From: an uncultured Bacillota bacterium
GTDB taxonomy: Bacteria; Bacillota; Dehalobacteriia; UBA4068
Reading direction: 5' to 3'
NCBI GenBank assembly: GCA_934427095.1
Contig: CAKRYM010000097.1
Location: 1-6,087 of the forward strand
Length of the DNA: 6,087 nucleotides
Made by a program: the position numbers and the translations under genes. The notes under the pieces are model-generated. The model did not search any database and was not told where the DNA came from. It was given only the letters and a program-made list of their open reading frames with translations. Below, piece after piece: positions 1 to 5,243 of this stretch; position 1 is the first letter of the stretch; every line of letters starts with the position of its first letter.

Positions 1-138
1 GCAGGGAAAAGAAAGCATATCTCCAGGGGCAAGCAAAACTTCTCCGGGACGGAAGAGCAGCATAAAATCATCAGGCTTTATTTTACGGTCAAATTCCATC
101 CTAATCTGATATGCGTGGGGCGCAATATCCTGAAGCAT
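1..138 (-). CDS. NUDIX hydrolase, probable NAD+ diphosphatase, N-terminal part
   Basis: Only the first 46 codons are present; the gene runs off the left edge. The start is ATG at 138, preceded by a good GGGAGG ribosome binding site that lies over the end of maf, so the two genes form a tight pair 4 nt apart. The visible protein opens MLQDIAPHAY and continues with a short beta-rich stretch containing the pattern DDFMLLFRPGEVLL. This resembles the N-terminal domain of clostridial NudC-like NAD+ diphosphatases (COG2816), which often begin M-x-Q-D-I-x-P-H. Those enzymes split NADH or NAD+ into NMN(H) and AMP, and some remove NAD caps from RNA. The zinc ribbon and the NUDIX box, which would settle the identity, lie outside the window, so the family call rests on the N-terminus and the context alone. 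Confidence 0.55.
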   Translation of the reverse strand, partial: MLQDIAPHAYQIRMEFDRKIKPDDFMLLFRPGEVLLAPGDMLSFPC

Positions 139-142
139 GGAT

Positions 143-745
143 TTATTCCTCCCTTTGCATTTTTAATTGTTGGATAAGCTCTTTTAGCAAGTAAAGGGGG
201 AGGCCTACTACGGTGTTATAATCTCCTTGTATTTCTTGTACCAGCAAAGCGCCTTTTCCCTGTATGCCATAGGCGCCGGCTTTATCCATGGGCTCGCCGG
301 TAGCTAGATAGGCTTGGATTTCTTCTTCTGTTAATTTCCCGAAGCGAACAGTAGTCACGGAAAAACCCGTTACCTCTTGTCCTGTGGCTAAGTCCAGCAA
401 GCAACAGCCGGTAAATACTTGATGGCTATGGCCGGAAAGGCTGTGCAGCATGGTTAACGCTTCCTCTGCTGAAGCGGGTTTGCCGAAAAGGACGCCCTCC
501 TGAACCACTACAGTGTCGGCAGCCAAAAGCAGTGCGTCTTGCTGGCCACATTTTTCCTTGGCTGCAGCCGCTTTCTCCTTCGCATTGTGGATGACCAAAG
601 CATGAGGCCCTTCTGCGGGAATGTGATTAGCTTCTTTGGCTTGTGCGACACAGATTTCTGGTTCTAACCCAATTTGTTGGAGTAAGGCTAACCGGCGGGG
701 CGACGCGCTGGCCAAAATGAAATGACGTTTGGTTAAGGGAAACAT
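143..745 (-). CDS. maf: Maf-family nucleoside triphosphate pyrophosphatase
   Basis: The protein has 200 residues, the usual length for Maf, and is cytoplasmic. Family members hydrolyse non-canonical or surplus nucleoside triphosphates (dTTP, UTP and modified pyrimidines for the YhdE branch) to monophosphate and pyrophosphate; Maf in Bacillus is also linked to septum formation. Visible signatures in order are LASASPRR near residues 11-18, AADTVV at 75-80 with the catalytic-type Asp77, GKP at 88-90, the Lys-Ala-Gly-Ala-Tyr-Gly-Ile-Gln-Gly block at about 155-163, and DYNTVVGLPL at 175-184. I chose ATG at 745 because GTGAGG sits about 6 nt before it. The in-frame GTG at 757 has no ribosome binding site, but would add only four residues. 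The C-terminal codons contain the ribosome binding site of the downstream NUDIX gene. Family assignment is secure; the exact substrate branch is inferred. Confidence 0.95.
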   Translation of the reverse strand: MFPLTKRHFILASASPRRLALLQQIGLEPEICVAQAKEANHIPAEGPHALVIHNAKEKAAAAKEKCGQQDALLLAADTVVVQEGVLFGKPASAEEALTMLHSLSGHSHQVFTGCCLLDLATGQEVTGFSVTTVRFGKLTEEEIQAYLATGEPMDKAGAYGIQGKGALLVQEIQGDYNTVVGLPLYLLKELIQQLKMQREE

Positions 746-758
746 CGACTTCCTCACG

Positions 759-792
759 TTTTCTTAGCATTTTCTTAGCATAATATTTAGCA
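759..792. repeat. 11-bp tandem duplication upstream of maf, with a decayed third copy
   Basis: TTTTCTTAGCA occurs twice in direct succession (759-769 and 770-780). The core TTAGCA occurs a third time at 787-792, so the cores start 11 and 12 bp apart. The block lies 14-47 bp upstream of the chosen maf start. Read on the minus strand it contains TATTAT and TGC-TAAATA, which could serve as a -10 element, but I see no convincing -35. It may be a replication-slippage product, or a phased protein-binding site. Confidence 0.7.
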
Positions 793-816
793 GGATTTTC
801 CAGGCTAAACAGGAAT

Positions 817-832
817 CGCATATACGCATATA
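817..832. repeat. 8-bp tandem duplication just after the metal-exporter gene
   Basis: CGCATATA is repeated exactly twice (817-824, 825-832), 6 nt past the stop codon of the minus-strand permease gene. No terminator-type hairpin with a T run is visible in this 93-bp gap, so read-through from the permease gene into maf is possible. Confidence 0.7.
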
Positions 833-838
833 CCGTGG

Positions 839-1693
839 TTAAAAAACGACCTGTAAGCTTTGGAGCAAAAAGCCTGCGGCAATGCCGATACCTAAGAGGA
901 TTACCACAATACGCAGGTTTTCTTTCCAGTGGCGATTTACTCTAAACAGGACAAGCAAACCCACTCCAGCGTTAACCAGTAGGCCGGCCATCATGGCGCC
1001 GCTGCTGAAGAGCTGATCTAGGTAAAACTGGGTGATGACAACAGAAGCAGCGCAGTTGGGGATTAACCCCACCAAAGCCGAAATGCATACCCCCACATAG
1101 GGCTGACTCAGCACCGAGCCGTGTAGCTCTTTTAATCCAACAGTGGAAATGATTAACCCTAAAACGAAGGAGATTAAGAAGAGAAAAGCGGCAATATGTA
1201 AGCTGTGGTGAAGGGCCCCACGGAAAATACTTTTCTCACAGCCGCAATGCTCGTCCTGGCATATGGTACAGAAATGATGCTCCTCTTCGTTTTTTCGTTT
1301 CCAGCAGGCGTCAATGATGAAGCCAGCCACCATCGCAATGACGACTTTTATCCCCAGAATTTTTAAGATTACGCTGACTGGCACAGTAGCAGAAATAAGA
1401 ATGGGTACCATTTCATCAGAAGTAGAGAGAAAAACGGCCATTAACGTACCAACGGTGATGATACGGCCAGAATAAAACCCTGCCGCGGCGCTAGAAAGAC
1501 CGCATTGGGGAATAATACCCAGCAACGCCCCCCATAAAGGACCAGAACGACCAGAACGACGCACCGCCTCCACCATCCGGTCGCCTGCTTTGTGCTCGAT
1601 ATATTCCATAAATAAATAGGTTAAGAACAACAGCGGCCAAACTTTTAGGGTGTCCAAGAATGCGTCAAGAATAATGTCAATAAAAAAATCCAT
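839..1693 (-). CDS. 10TM heavy-metal exporter-like permease (ArsP_2 / putative manganese transporter type)
   Basis: This is a polytopic membrane protein of 284 residues, matching the family annotated in public resources as putative arsenic efflux or putative manganese transporter. Its likely role is export of a metal or metalloid across the cytoplasmic membrane; the substrate cannot be read from sequence. It shows an internal duplication: GIIPQCGLS at 59-67 in the first half and GLIPNCAAS at 209-217 in the second, each inside a predicted membrane segment and each with a Pro-x-Cys. Between the halves is a hydrophilic loop (about 132-156) rich in ligands: His139, His140, Cys142, Cys145, His149, Cys150 and Cys152, in a CxxC then HCxC arrangement. 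The start is ATG at 1693, with AAAGGA about 8 nt before it; upstream in-frame codons run into the repeat-rich regulatory spacer. It is transcribed away from the 7TM gene and towards maf. Confidence 0.8.
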   Translation of the reverse strand: MDFFIDIILDAFLDTLKVWPLLFLTYLFMEYIEHKAGDRMVEAVRRSGRSGPLWGALLGIIPQCGLSSAAAGFYSGRIITVGTLMAVFLSTSDEMVPILISATVPVSVILKILGIKVVIAMVAGFIIDACWKRKNEEEHHFCTICQDEHCGCEKSIFRGALHHSLHIAAFLFLISFVLGLIISTVGLKELHGSVLSQPYVGVCISALVGLIPNCAASVVITQFYLDQLFSSGAMMAGLLVNAGVGLLVLFRVNRHWKENLRIVVILLGIGIAAGFLLQSLQVVF

Positions 1694-1707
1694 GGCTTTT
1701 TCCTTTC

Positions 1708-1722
1708 TATGGTTCAACCATA
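1708..1722. promoter_or_regulatory. Perfect 7-1-7 palindrome, candidate operator of the metal-exporter gene
   Basis: TATGGTT-C-AACCATA is a perfect inverted repeat with a single central base. It ends 15 nt upstream of the permease ATG, immediately before its ribosome binding site. Size and symmetry suit a dimeric regulator. The AGGTT/AACCT-like core is loosely reminiscent of DtxR/MntR-type sites, which would fit a metal exporter, but no regulator gene is in the window. An mRNA hairpin affecting initiation is the alternative. Confidence 0.4.
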
Positions 1723-1746
1723 AATATTCGCCATAATATTCGCCAT
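1723..1746. repeat. 12-bp tandem duplication in the divergent spacer
   Basis: AATATTCGCCAT occurs twice without a gap (1723-1734, 1735-1746) and abuts the palindrome at 1708-1722. On the minus strand it reads ATGGCGAATATT twice, giving TATTAT at the copy junction, a possible -10 element for the permease gene. No good -35 is visible at the right distance. Confidence 0.75.
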
Positions 1747-1767
1747 ATCCTGGAAAAATCCTTGACT

Positions 1768-1789
1768 GGTTGTGGACTTTTCTACAACC
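1768..1789. repeat. Inverted repeat (9-bp arms, 4-nt loop) in the divergent spacer
   Basis: GGTTGTGGA (1768-1776) pairs with TCTACAACC (1781-1789) around a CTTT loop, with one G-T type mismatch. Neither strand has a T run directly after it, so it is not a classical terminator. It directly follows TTGACT at 1762-1767, so it could be an operator overlapping a plus-strand promoter, but no well-spaced -10 is evident. Confidence 0.4.
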
Positions 1790-1875
1790 CCTTGTCCGTA
1801 AGAAGCCCTGCTTTACCAGCAATGTTCGGTTTTCTGAGGTTTCGTAAAAGCATATGTGGGAAAAGGAGATCTGTT

Positions 1876-2538
1876 ATGTTTACCCGTCTGCCTGAGTTAT
1901 TTACTGGCTTGACGAATTTGCTGATCTTTTTCTGCTGTATCTTTTTTCTTTGGGGAATCAACAACTACCCCAGCAAAGACAAACAACATGACCAGTTATG
2001 GCGTTGTCTGTTTTTCTCCCTGCTGCTGGCTGCGGCTTGGGGCACCATAAACCATTGCTTTACCTTTGTTCGCGCTTCTCAGGTGACCTATACCTGGATT
2101 TGGCGGGGACAAACCGTTTTATTGAACTTAACGGCGCTAACCTTTGCCTTGGGGCCTTGTTATGACGCCTTTCCGCGCTTATTTCGGATATTCTGTCCTC
2201 TTTTGATTTTGGCTGGCATAGGTTCTTTTGTTTTCACTTTGGCTACTCTGCAGAAAACAGGCAGCTACTTGACGGTGTTTGCTTGGTATGCAATTCTTTG
2301 CTTGAGTCTGGCCAGCTTTTCTGCCTTCAAATTGATGCTTACAAAGAGGGGAAAAATGGGGCTTTTCCTATTGCTAGGCATGATGTTTGCCTTTGGCGCC
2401 GGGCTTTTTATGCTGTATACCAGAAAAACCGTATGGGATATCGGCATCACTGTGGATGGAAATACCCCTTGCCACTTCTTGATTTTGTTGACGGCCTTTT
2501 GTTATTATTTGGCGCATTTACAGTCTCGGCGGAGATAA
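1876..2538 (+). CDS. Orphan seven-transmembrane protein of unknown function
   Basis: The product has 220 residues and is almost wholly hydrophobic. I count about seven membrane segments (near 11-28, 42-62, 79-96, 103-123, 133-152, 162-181 and 199-213), with short loops and a basic RRR tail. The start is ATG at 1876, with AAAAGGAGAT about 6 nt before it; an upstream in-frame ATG at 1762 has no ribosome binding site and would add a non-membrane stretch reading through the regulatory repeats. I do not recognise the family firmly. The Trp-Gly-x-x-x-His pattern at the end of segment 2 (His60) and an Asp followed by Gly-Asn-x-x-x-His before segment 7 (His200) recall DUF6962-like proteins and, more distantly, the CREST/alkaline-ceramidase fold. 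That resemblance is an impression only. It diverges from the metal-exporter gene and shares its spacer. Confidence 0.75.
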   Translation: MFTRLPELFTGLTNLLIFFCCIFFLWGINNYPSKDKQHDQLWRCLFFSLLLAAAWGTINHCFTFVRASQVTYTWIWRGQTVLLNLTALTFALGPCYDAFPRLFRIFCPLLILAGIGSFVFTLATLQKTGSYLTVFAWYAILCLSLASFSAFKLMLTKRGKMGLFLLLGMMFAFGAGLFMLYTRKTVWDIGITVDGNTPCHFLILLTAFCYYLAHLQSRRR

Positions 2539-2573
2539 TTTTTGTTTCTTGACAAAATTCTTATTCTTGCGCA

Positions 2574-2602
2574 TTGCAGTACTTTAGTGAGGGTAGTATA
2601 AT
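2574..2602 (+). promoter_or_regulatory. Sigma-A-like promoter of the rubredoxin gene
   Basis: A perfect -10 hexamer TATAAT lies at 2597-2602. Exactly 17 bp upstream is TTGCAG (2574-2579), a partial -35 with the TTG core. Transcription would start near 2609, giving a leader of about 30 nt before the rubredoxin ATG. Confidence 0.65.
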
Positions 2603-2639
2603 AAATTACATTACAAAGGGAAAAGGAGACTGTTTTTTC

Positions 2640-2795
2640 ATGAAATATGTTTGCAGCGTTTGCGGTTATGTTTATGACGAAGCAGTAGGCGAGCCGGAGA
2701 ACGGCATTGAGCCTGGAACGGTTTGGAGTCAGGTGCCAGCGGATTATACTTGCCCCTTATGTGGAGTGGATAAAACCCAATTTGAAGAGGCTTAA
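2640..2795 (+). CDS. Rubredoxin
   Basis: The product is 51 residues, the typical length of a stand-alone rubredoxin: a small cytoplasmic one-electron carrier with a single iron bound by four cysteines. The two knuckles are plain: CSVCG at 5-9 and CPLCG at 38-42, giving Cys5, Cys8, Cys38 and Cys41 as ligands. The aromatic core residues Tyr10, Tyr12, Trp29 and Tyr36 and the tail pattern VDKTQFEE fit as well. In anaerobes such proteins pass electrons to superoxide reductase, rubrerythrin or flavodiiron proteins, but none of these is in the window, so the partner is unknown. The ATG at 2640 is preceded by AAAAGGAGA at a rather long spacing of about 11 nt. Upstream in-frame ATGs overlap the promoter and are unlikely. 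Confidence 0.97.
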   Translation: MKYVCSVCGYVYDEAVGEPENGIEPGTVWSQVPADYTCPLCGVDKTQFEEA

Positions 2796-2882
2796 TGAGC
2801 AAACCGCATTGCTTGTGCTTTTGCCAAAAGCAGCAGGGTTAAATGAACATAACCATAAGGGCTTGTTGAGAGGAGCAAAAAC

Positions 2883-3296
2883 ATGAGGCGATTTTTCAGC
2901 ATTGCGTTGATTCTTGTCGCTTTGCTTCTGTGTACTGGCGCAGCTTGCGAACAAGCGGTGGATCCAAATACAGAAGCAGAGGTAGAGGCGATCTGCGAAA
3001 GTATCGTGGAGAGCCTTAGCGAGGGGGATTATGAAGCAGTGGCTGCTCTAGCTCGGGCTGATGTGGTGGAAATGATTACTCCCGCAGCCTTGGAAGAGGC
3101 ATTGGGCGCTCAAATGGAAGAGGCTGGTCCTCTAAAGCGGTTTCGGGATACTGGTGCGGCGTATACCACCAATCAAGAAACTGGCGAGCGGTATATTTTG
3201 GTGGCGACCATTGCCAAATTCCAATCTGCCAAATATACGTTTAGCGTATATTTGGACCCAGAGGACTATTCTCTGGTGGGAATTTATATGAAATAA
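2883..3296 (+). CDS. Exported DUF3887-like protein
   Basis: The product has 137 residues. An N-terminal signal sequence (RR at 2-3, hydrophobic 5-17, then TGAAC) targets it out of the cytoplasm. Cys22 could be lipidated, but Gly at -3 makes the lipobox atypical, so both a lipoprotein and an ordinary secreted protein are possible. The mature part is acidic, with a helical segment (about 31-60) followed by a beta-rich half ending YTFSVYLDPEDYSLVGIYMK. That ending, a strand pair closing in G-[LI]-Y-x-K, is typical of the DUF3887 fold, a small NTF2/cystatin-like domain of unknown function often found fused to hydrolases or alone in exported proteins. The ATG at 2883 has AGGAG about 8 nt upstream. 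It lies 87 nt after rubredoxin with no obvious terminator between, so it may be co-transcribed. Confidence 0.75.
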   Translation: MRRFFSIALILVALLLCTGAACEQAVDPNTEAEVEAICESIVESLSEGDYEAVAALARADVVEMITPAALEEALGAQMEEAGPLKRFRDTGAAYTTNQETGERYILVATIAKFQSAKYTFSVYLDPEDYSLVGIYMK

Positions 3297-3310
3297 GCGA
3301 AGCAAAGCAA

Positions 3311-3341
3311 ACAGCGTGTGGGCTTTCCACACGCTGTTTTT
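3311..3341 (+). terminator. Intrinsic terminator closing the plus-strand block
   Basis: An 11-bp perfect stem (ACAGCGTGTGG at 3311-3321 with its complement at 3327-3337) and a 5-nt GCTTT loop is followed by a run of five T (3337-3341). It begins 14 nt after the DUF3887-like stop codon. On the minus strand the hairpin is followed by TTTGCTTTGCTT, so it may also weakly terminate the converging YcxB-like gene. Confidence 0.9.
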
Positions 3342-3363
3342 GTATGCAGTAGGGGATTTTCTA

Positions 3364-3889
3364 TTATTTGATGCTTAATATAGATTTACCGGTTTTCTCT
3401 TGGATAAAAGTGCGAAAATCTGCCAGCGTTCCTCCCTCGAGGCTAGCTTTATCATAAATTTGCGCATGGTTCTGGCTAAACACAAATACAAAATAAGCTG
3501 GCGTTTCTGCAAGCAAGGTAATCTTGTCATAGTGCCATTGCGTTTGTCCAATTTCTGTGCAGGATTGATAACCTTCCTCTTGAAAGACAGAATCTGCTTT
3601 TTCTGTTCCTGGTAGCATCCTTTTTCTGGCGATATATCCATTGAGGCGATCTTCTGCAAATAGGACGATAAGAATCACCAGAATACAGAGCCAGGTGATG
3701 ATTACCCGTAAGTCCAAAACAAATTTTTCTGGTCCAAAAGGAAGGGTAAGGAGAATGCCCAGGATAGCGATAATCCAGCCCAAAAGATGAGAGCGGCGGC
3801 TCCTTTTTTTTTCTAAGGGTTTTTCGTAATACCTTGGCCATTGTGGTAGTGGCTTTTTGGTCATAAAGGGTACTAAAGGTAAATTCCAT
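3364..3889 (-). CDS. YcxB-like membrane protein, apparently frameshifted near the N-terminus
   Basis: The downstream frame, open from ATG 3864, encodes 166 residues with two adjacent membrane segments (about 28-45 and 53-70 of that frame) and a soluble C-terminal domain with the YcxB-like pattern (WHYDKI, FVFVFSQNHAQIYDK, FIQEKTGKSI). However, ATG 3864 has no ribosome binding site and its first 20 residues look like noise. ATG 3889, in another frame, has AAGGA 8 nt upstream and encodes MEFTFSTLYDQ and then LRKTLRKK, a plausible start for this family. The frames meet at nine A (3804-3812 on the complement). With eight A they would join as LRKKRSRRSHLLGW, giving 174 residues. So this is a frameshifted gene, a slippage-dependent gene, or a sequencing error. 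Function is unknown; the domain sits on the cytoplasmic membrane. Confidence 0.75.
3804..3812 (-). repeat. A9 homopolymer at the YcxB-like frame junction
   Basis: Nine T on the plus strand are nine A in the mRNA. Loss of one A joins the ribosome-binding-site-bearing upstream frame to the long downstream frame. The tract lies 78-86 nt into the gene. Confidence 0.85.
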
Positions 3890-3931
3890 CCTGTGCGTCC
3901 TTTTTTTGATTTTTTGGCAACCCATAAATTT

Positions 3932-3940
3932 AGTTTAGCA
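3932..3940 (-). promoter_or_regulatory. Possible extended -10 of the YcxB-like gene
   Basis: Read on the minus strand this is TGC-TAAACT, an extended -10 pattern about 43 nt upstream of the ATG at 3889. The matching -35 (TCGCTT at 17 bp) is poor. It lies downstream of the terminator at 3996-4026, where a promoter for this isolated gene is expected. Confidence 0.3.
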
Positions 3941-3995
3941 TAAACGATGGGAAAAAGCGAGGGTGTTGTAACGATGAAATAGAGAATTCTAAATG

Positions 3996-4026
3996 AAAAA
4001 CGCAGAGTGCCACACTCTGCGTTTTT
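3996..4026 (-). terminator. Intrinsic terminator of the ABC transporter operon
   Basis: A 14-bp perfect stem (arms 3996-4009 and 4013-4026, core CGCAGAGTG, loop CCA) has A5 at one foot and T5 at the other, so it can act in either direction. On the minus strand it lies about 40 nt past the stop codon of the last gene of the ABC operon and separates it from the YcxB-like gene. Confidence 0.9.
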
Positions 4027-4063
4027 CTTGATAAGGGAAAAGGTCTGCTTTTCTTTAAGGGCT

Positions 4064-4414
4064 TTATTTGGGCATGGCTTGCTCTGGGGTTTCTTCTAAC
4101 TCATGCTTTTTCCCTTTGTTAATCACCAGGGCGCCGATCCCCATCAAGAGGAAAGGCCAGAGCAATAGCCCGCCAATACCGCCTAACCCGTAGTTAAAGT
4201 AAACGCCGCCAGGGAAATAGATCAAATACCATAGCACGTCGCAAATGATTTCCCCACACAATAGCCCGATAAAAATGGGCAGGCGTGCTTTCCAGCTATG
4301 CTCCGTGCAGGAGAGCAGGCAGACCACGAGATATATGGCAGTACAGAGGAAAGTCAATAAAGCCCAGAGCCAGCCGCCATGCACATGAGCTATGGAATAT
4401 AGGCTGATCAACAT
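4064..4414 (-). CDS. Small membrane protein of unknown function, last gene of the ABC operon
   Basis: The product has 116 residues with three or four membrane segments (about 13-35, 46-68 and 74-98) and a charged, Lys/Glu-rich tail (KGKKHELEE) that is probably cytoplasmic. I do not recognise the family. Features that can be seen are His10 and His12 before the first segment, three Cys in or beside the membrane segments of the first half, and a Gly-rich stretch GLGGIGG at about 78-84 inside the last hydrophobic region. I chose ATG 4414 because AGAAGG ends 6 nt before it. ATG 4420 directly abuts that site, leaving no spacing, and would add only Met-Leu. The gene starts 22 nt after the ABC permease stop codon and ends at the strong terminator, so it is probably a member of the operon, perhaps an accessory or immunity-type membrane partner of the transporter. 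Confidence 0.7.
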   Translation of the reverse strand: MLISLYSIAHVHGGWLWALLTFLCTAIYLVVCLLSCTEHSWKARLPIFIGLLCGEIICDVLWYLIYFPGGVYFNYGLGGIGGLLLWPFLLMGIGALVINKGKKHELEETPEQAMPK

Positions 4415-4436
4415 AAGCATCCTTCTTTCTGGAATA

Positions 4437-5243
4437 CTAAGCCAAATTGAGCTTTTTCTCCAACAACCAACGCGTAATCAGGAACAGTACCAGACAGATT
4501 AAGAAACTGACTGCAATCATGACGAGGGAAATAACACTGGCGCCCAGGATGGGGGAGTTTTCCATCCAGAGGATGAAATTCTTTCCTAACGTGGAGAGCC
4601 AGGCCATCTTCTCAAGAGAGGCATTGCCCAAGATGACAATGAACACAATACCTAAAATTTGAGACACGGTTTGCAACACCAGATAGGTGCCGACAGAGGC
4701 CAGGAATTTATGCTCATTAAACAACTGGCCGATGCTCATGCACAGATAGAGGAAGAGAATAGAACCAGCGCCCATCAAAATCAGGGTGATGATACCGCCG
4801 CTGGTTAAGATAGCAACTGCTCCATCCGAAAAGAAGTTTGCCATATCATACAAGAAAATTTTGAGATTGAGCCCATTCACCATGGGCAGAATCGTGAGAA
4901 TGCCCAGCAGCACACTGCCTACACCCCAACAGACGGCAGGGATCAGTTTGCCCAGAATATTTTGGCTGGCCGTTACCGGCAGCGTGAACATCAAATAGCC
5001 TTCTGCGCCCAGTAAGTTACGGTAAAACCGAATAATGATGGCCACAAAAGTGACGGCTGCCAAAGCAACAGCGAATAAGGCATAAATGGAAACGGACATA
5101 GCTACAAGAGCAGGGAATGGTTTTTGTGCGGGCAGATTTTGTAGCATTGCGGTGAGCAGAGAAAGGATGACCAGTGCAAGATAAATGGGTAAATAATATT
5201 TGGCTGTAGAACGGAATTCATAACGAATCAGTTTGCCTAGCAT
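4437..5243 (-). CDS. ABC-2-type transporter permease subunit
   Basis: The product has 268 residues with about six membrane segments (near 16-34, 48-72, 99-121, 143-170, 180-204 and 236-262). It begins MLGKLIRYEFRSTAKYY, the amphipathic N-terminal helix common to clostridial permeases paired with YtrB-like ATPases. A cytoplasmic stretch after segment 2 reads FYRNLLGAEGYLMFTLPV, which matches the conserved N-L-x-x-x-E-G-Y-L-x-x-x-L-P coupling region of this permease group. It would form the membrane channel, probably as a homodimer with two copies of the neighbouring ATPase. ATG 5243 has GGGAGG 7 nt upstream and overlaps the end of the ATPase gene by 7 nt, indicating translational coupling. Direction and substrate are not readable; related cassettes respond to cell-wall antibiotics or peptides, which is only inference here. 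Confidence 0.85.
   Translation of the reverse strand: MLGKLIRYEFRSTAKYYLPIYLALVILSLLTAMLQNLPAQKPFPALVAMSVSIYALFAVALAAVTFVAIIIRFYRNLLGAEGYLMFTLPVTASQNILGKLIPAVCWGVGSVLLGILTILPMVNGLNLKIFLYDMANFFSDGAVAILTSGGIITLILMGAGSILFLYLCMSIGQLFNEHKFLASVGTYLVLQTVSQILGIVFIVILGNASLEKMAWLSTLGKNFILWMENSPILGASVISLVMIAVSFLICLVLFLITRWLLEKKLNLA

Noticed and set aside
627..821. Short minus-strand open frame over the maf start and the upstream repeats
   Set aside because: It overlaps maf in another frame and has no recognisable domain or ribosome binding site.
1694..1822. N-terminal extension of the exporter by 43 residues to an ATG at 1822
   Set aside because: The extension translates the tandem repeat and palindrome, has no ribosome binding site, and family members start at the first hydrophobic helix; ATG 1693 has AAAGGA.
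1762..1875. N-terminal extension of the 7TM protein to an ATG at 1762
   Set aside because: It has no ribosome binding site and the extension is non-hydrophobic and repeat-derived; ATG 1876 has AAAAGGAG at good spacing.
1694..1875. Mn2+ (yybP-ykoY) riboswitch upstream of the metal exporter
   Set aside because: I looked for the conserved GGGGAGUA-type and paired-loop elements on the minus strand and did not find them; the leader is also too short.
2549..2554. Perfect TTGACA as the -35 of the rubredoxin promoter
   Set aside because: No -10 lies 16-18 bp downstream; the perfect TATAAT at 2597 is 42 bp away and pairs by spacing with TTGCAG at 2574.
2816..2832. Hairpin TGCTTTT-GCC-AAAAGCA as a terminator after rubredoxin
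   Set aside because: The stem is A/T-rich and is followed by GCAGGG rather than a T run.
3527..3803. Continuation of the upstream YcxB-like frame as a separate 132-residue protein
   Set aside because: Past the A9 tract this frame loses hydrophobic segments and overlaps the clearly domain-bearing frame, so it is a shadow.
4447..4998. Plus-strand open frames inside the ABC permease gene
   Set aside because: They are short, lack ribosome binding sites, and lie opposite a well-supported membrane protein gene.
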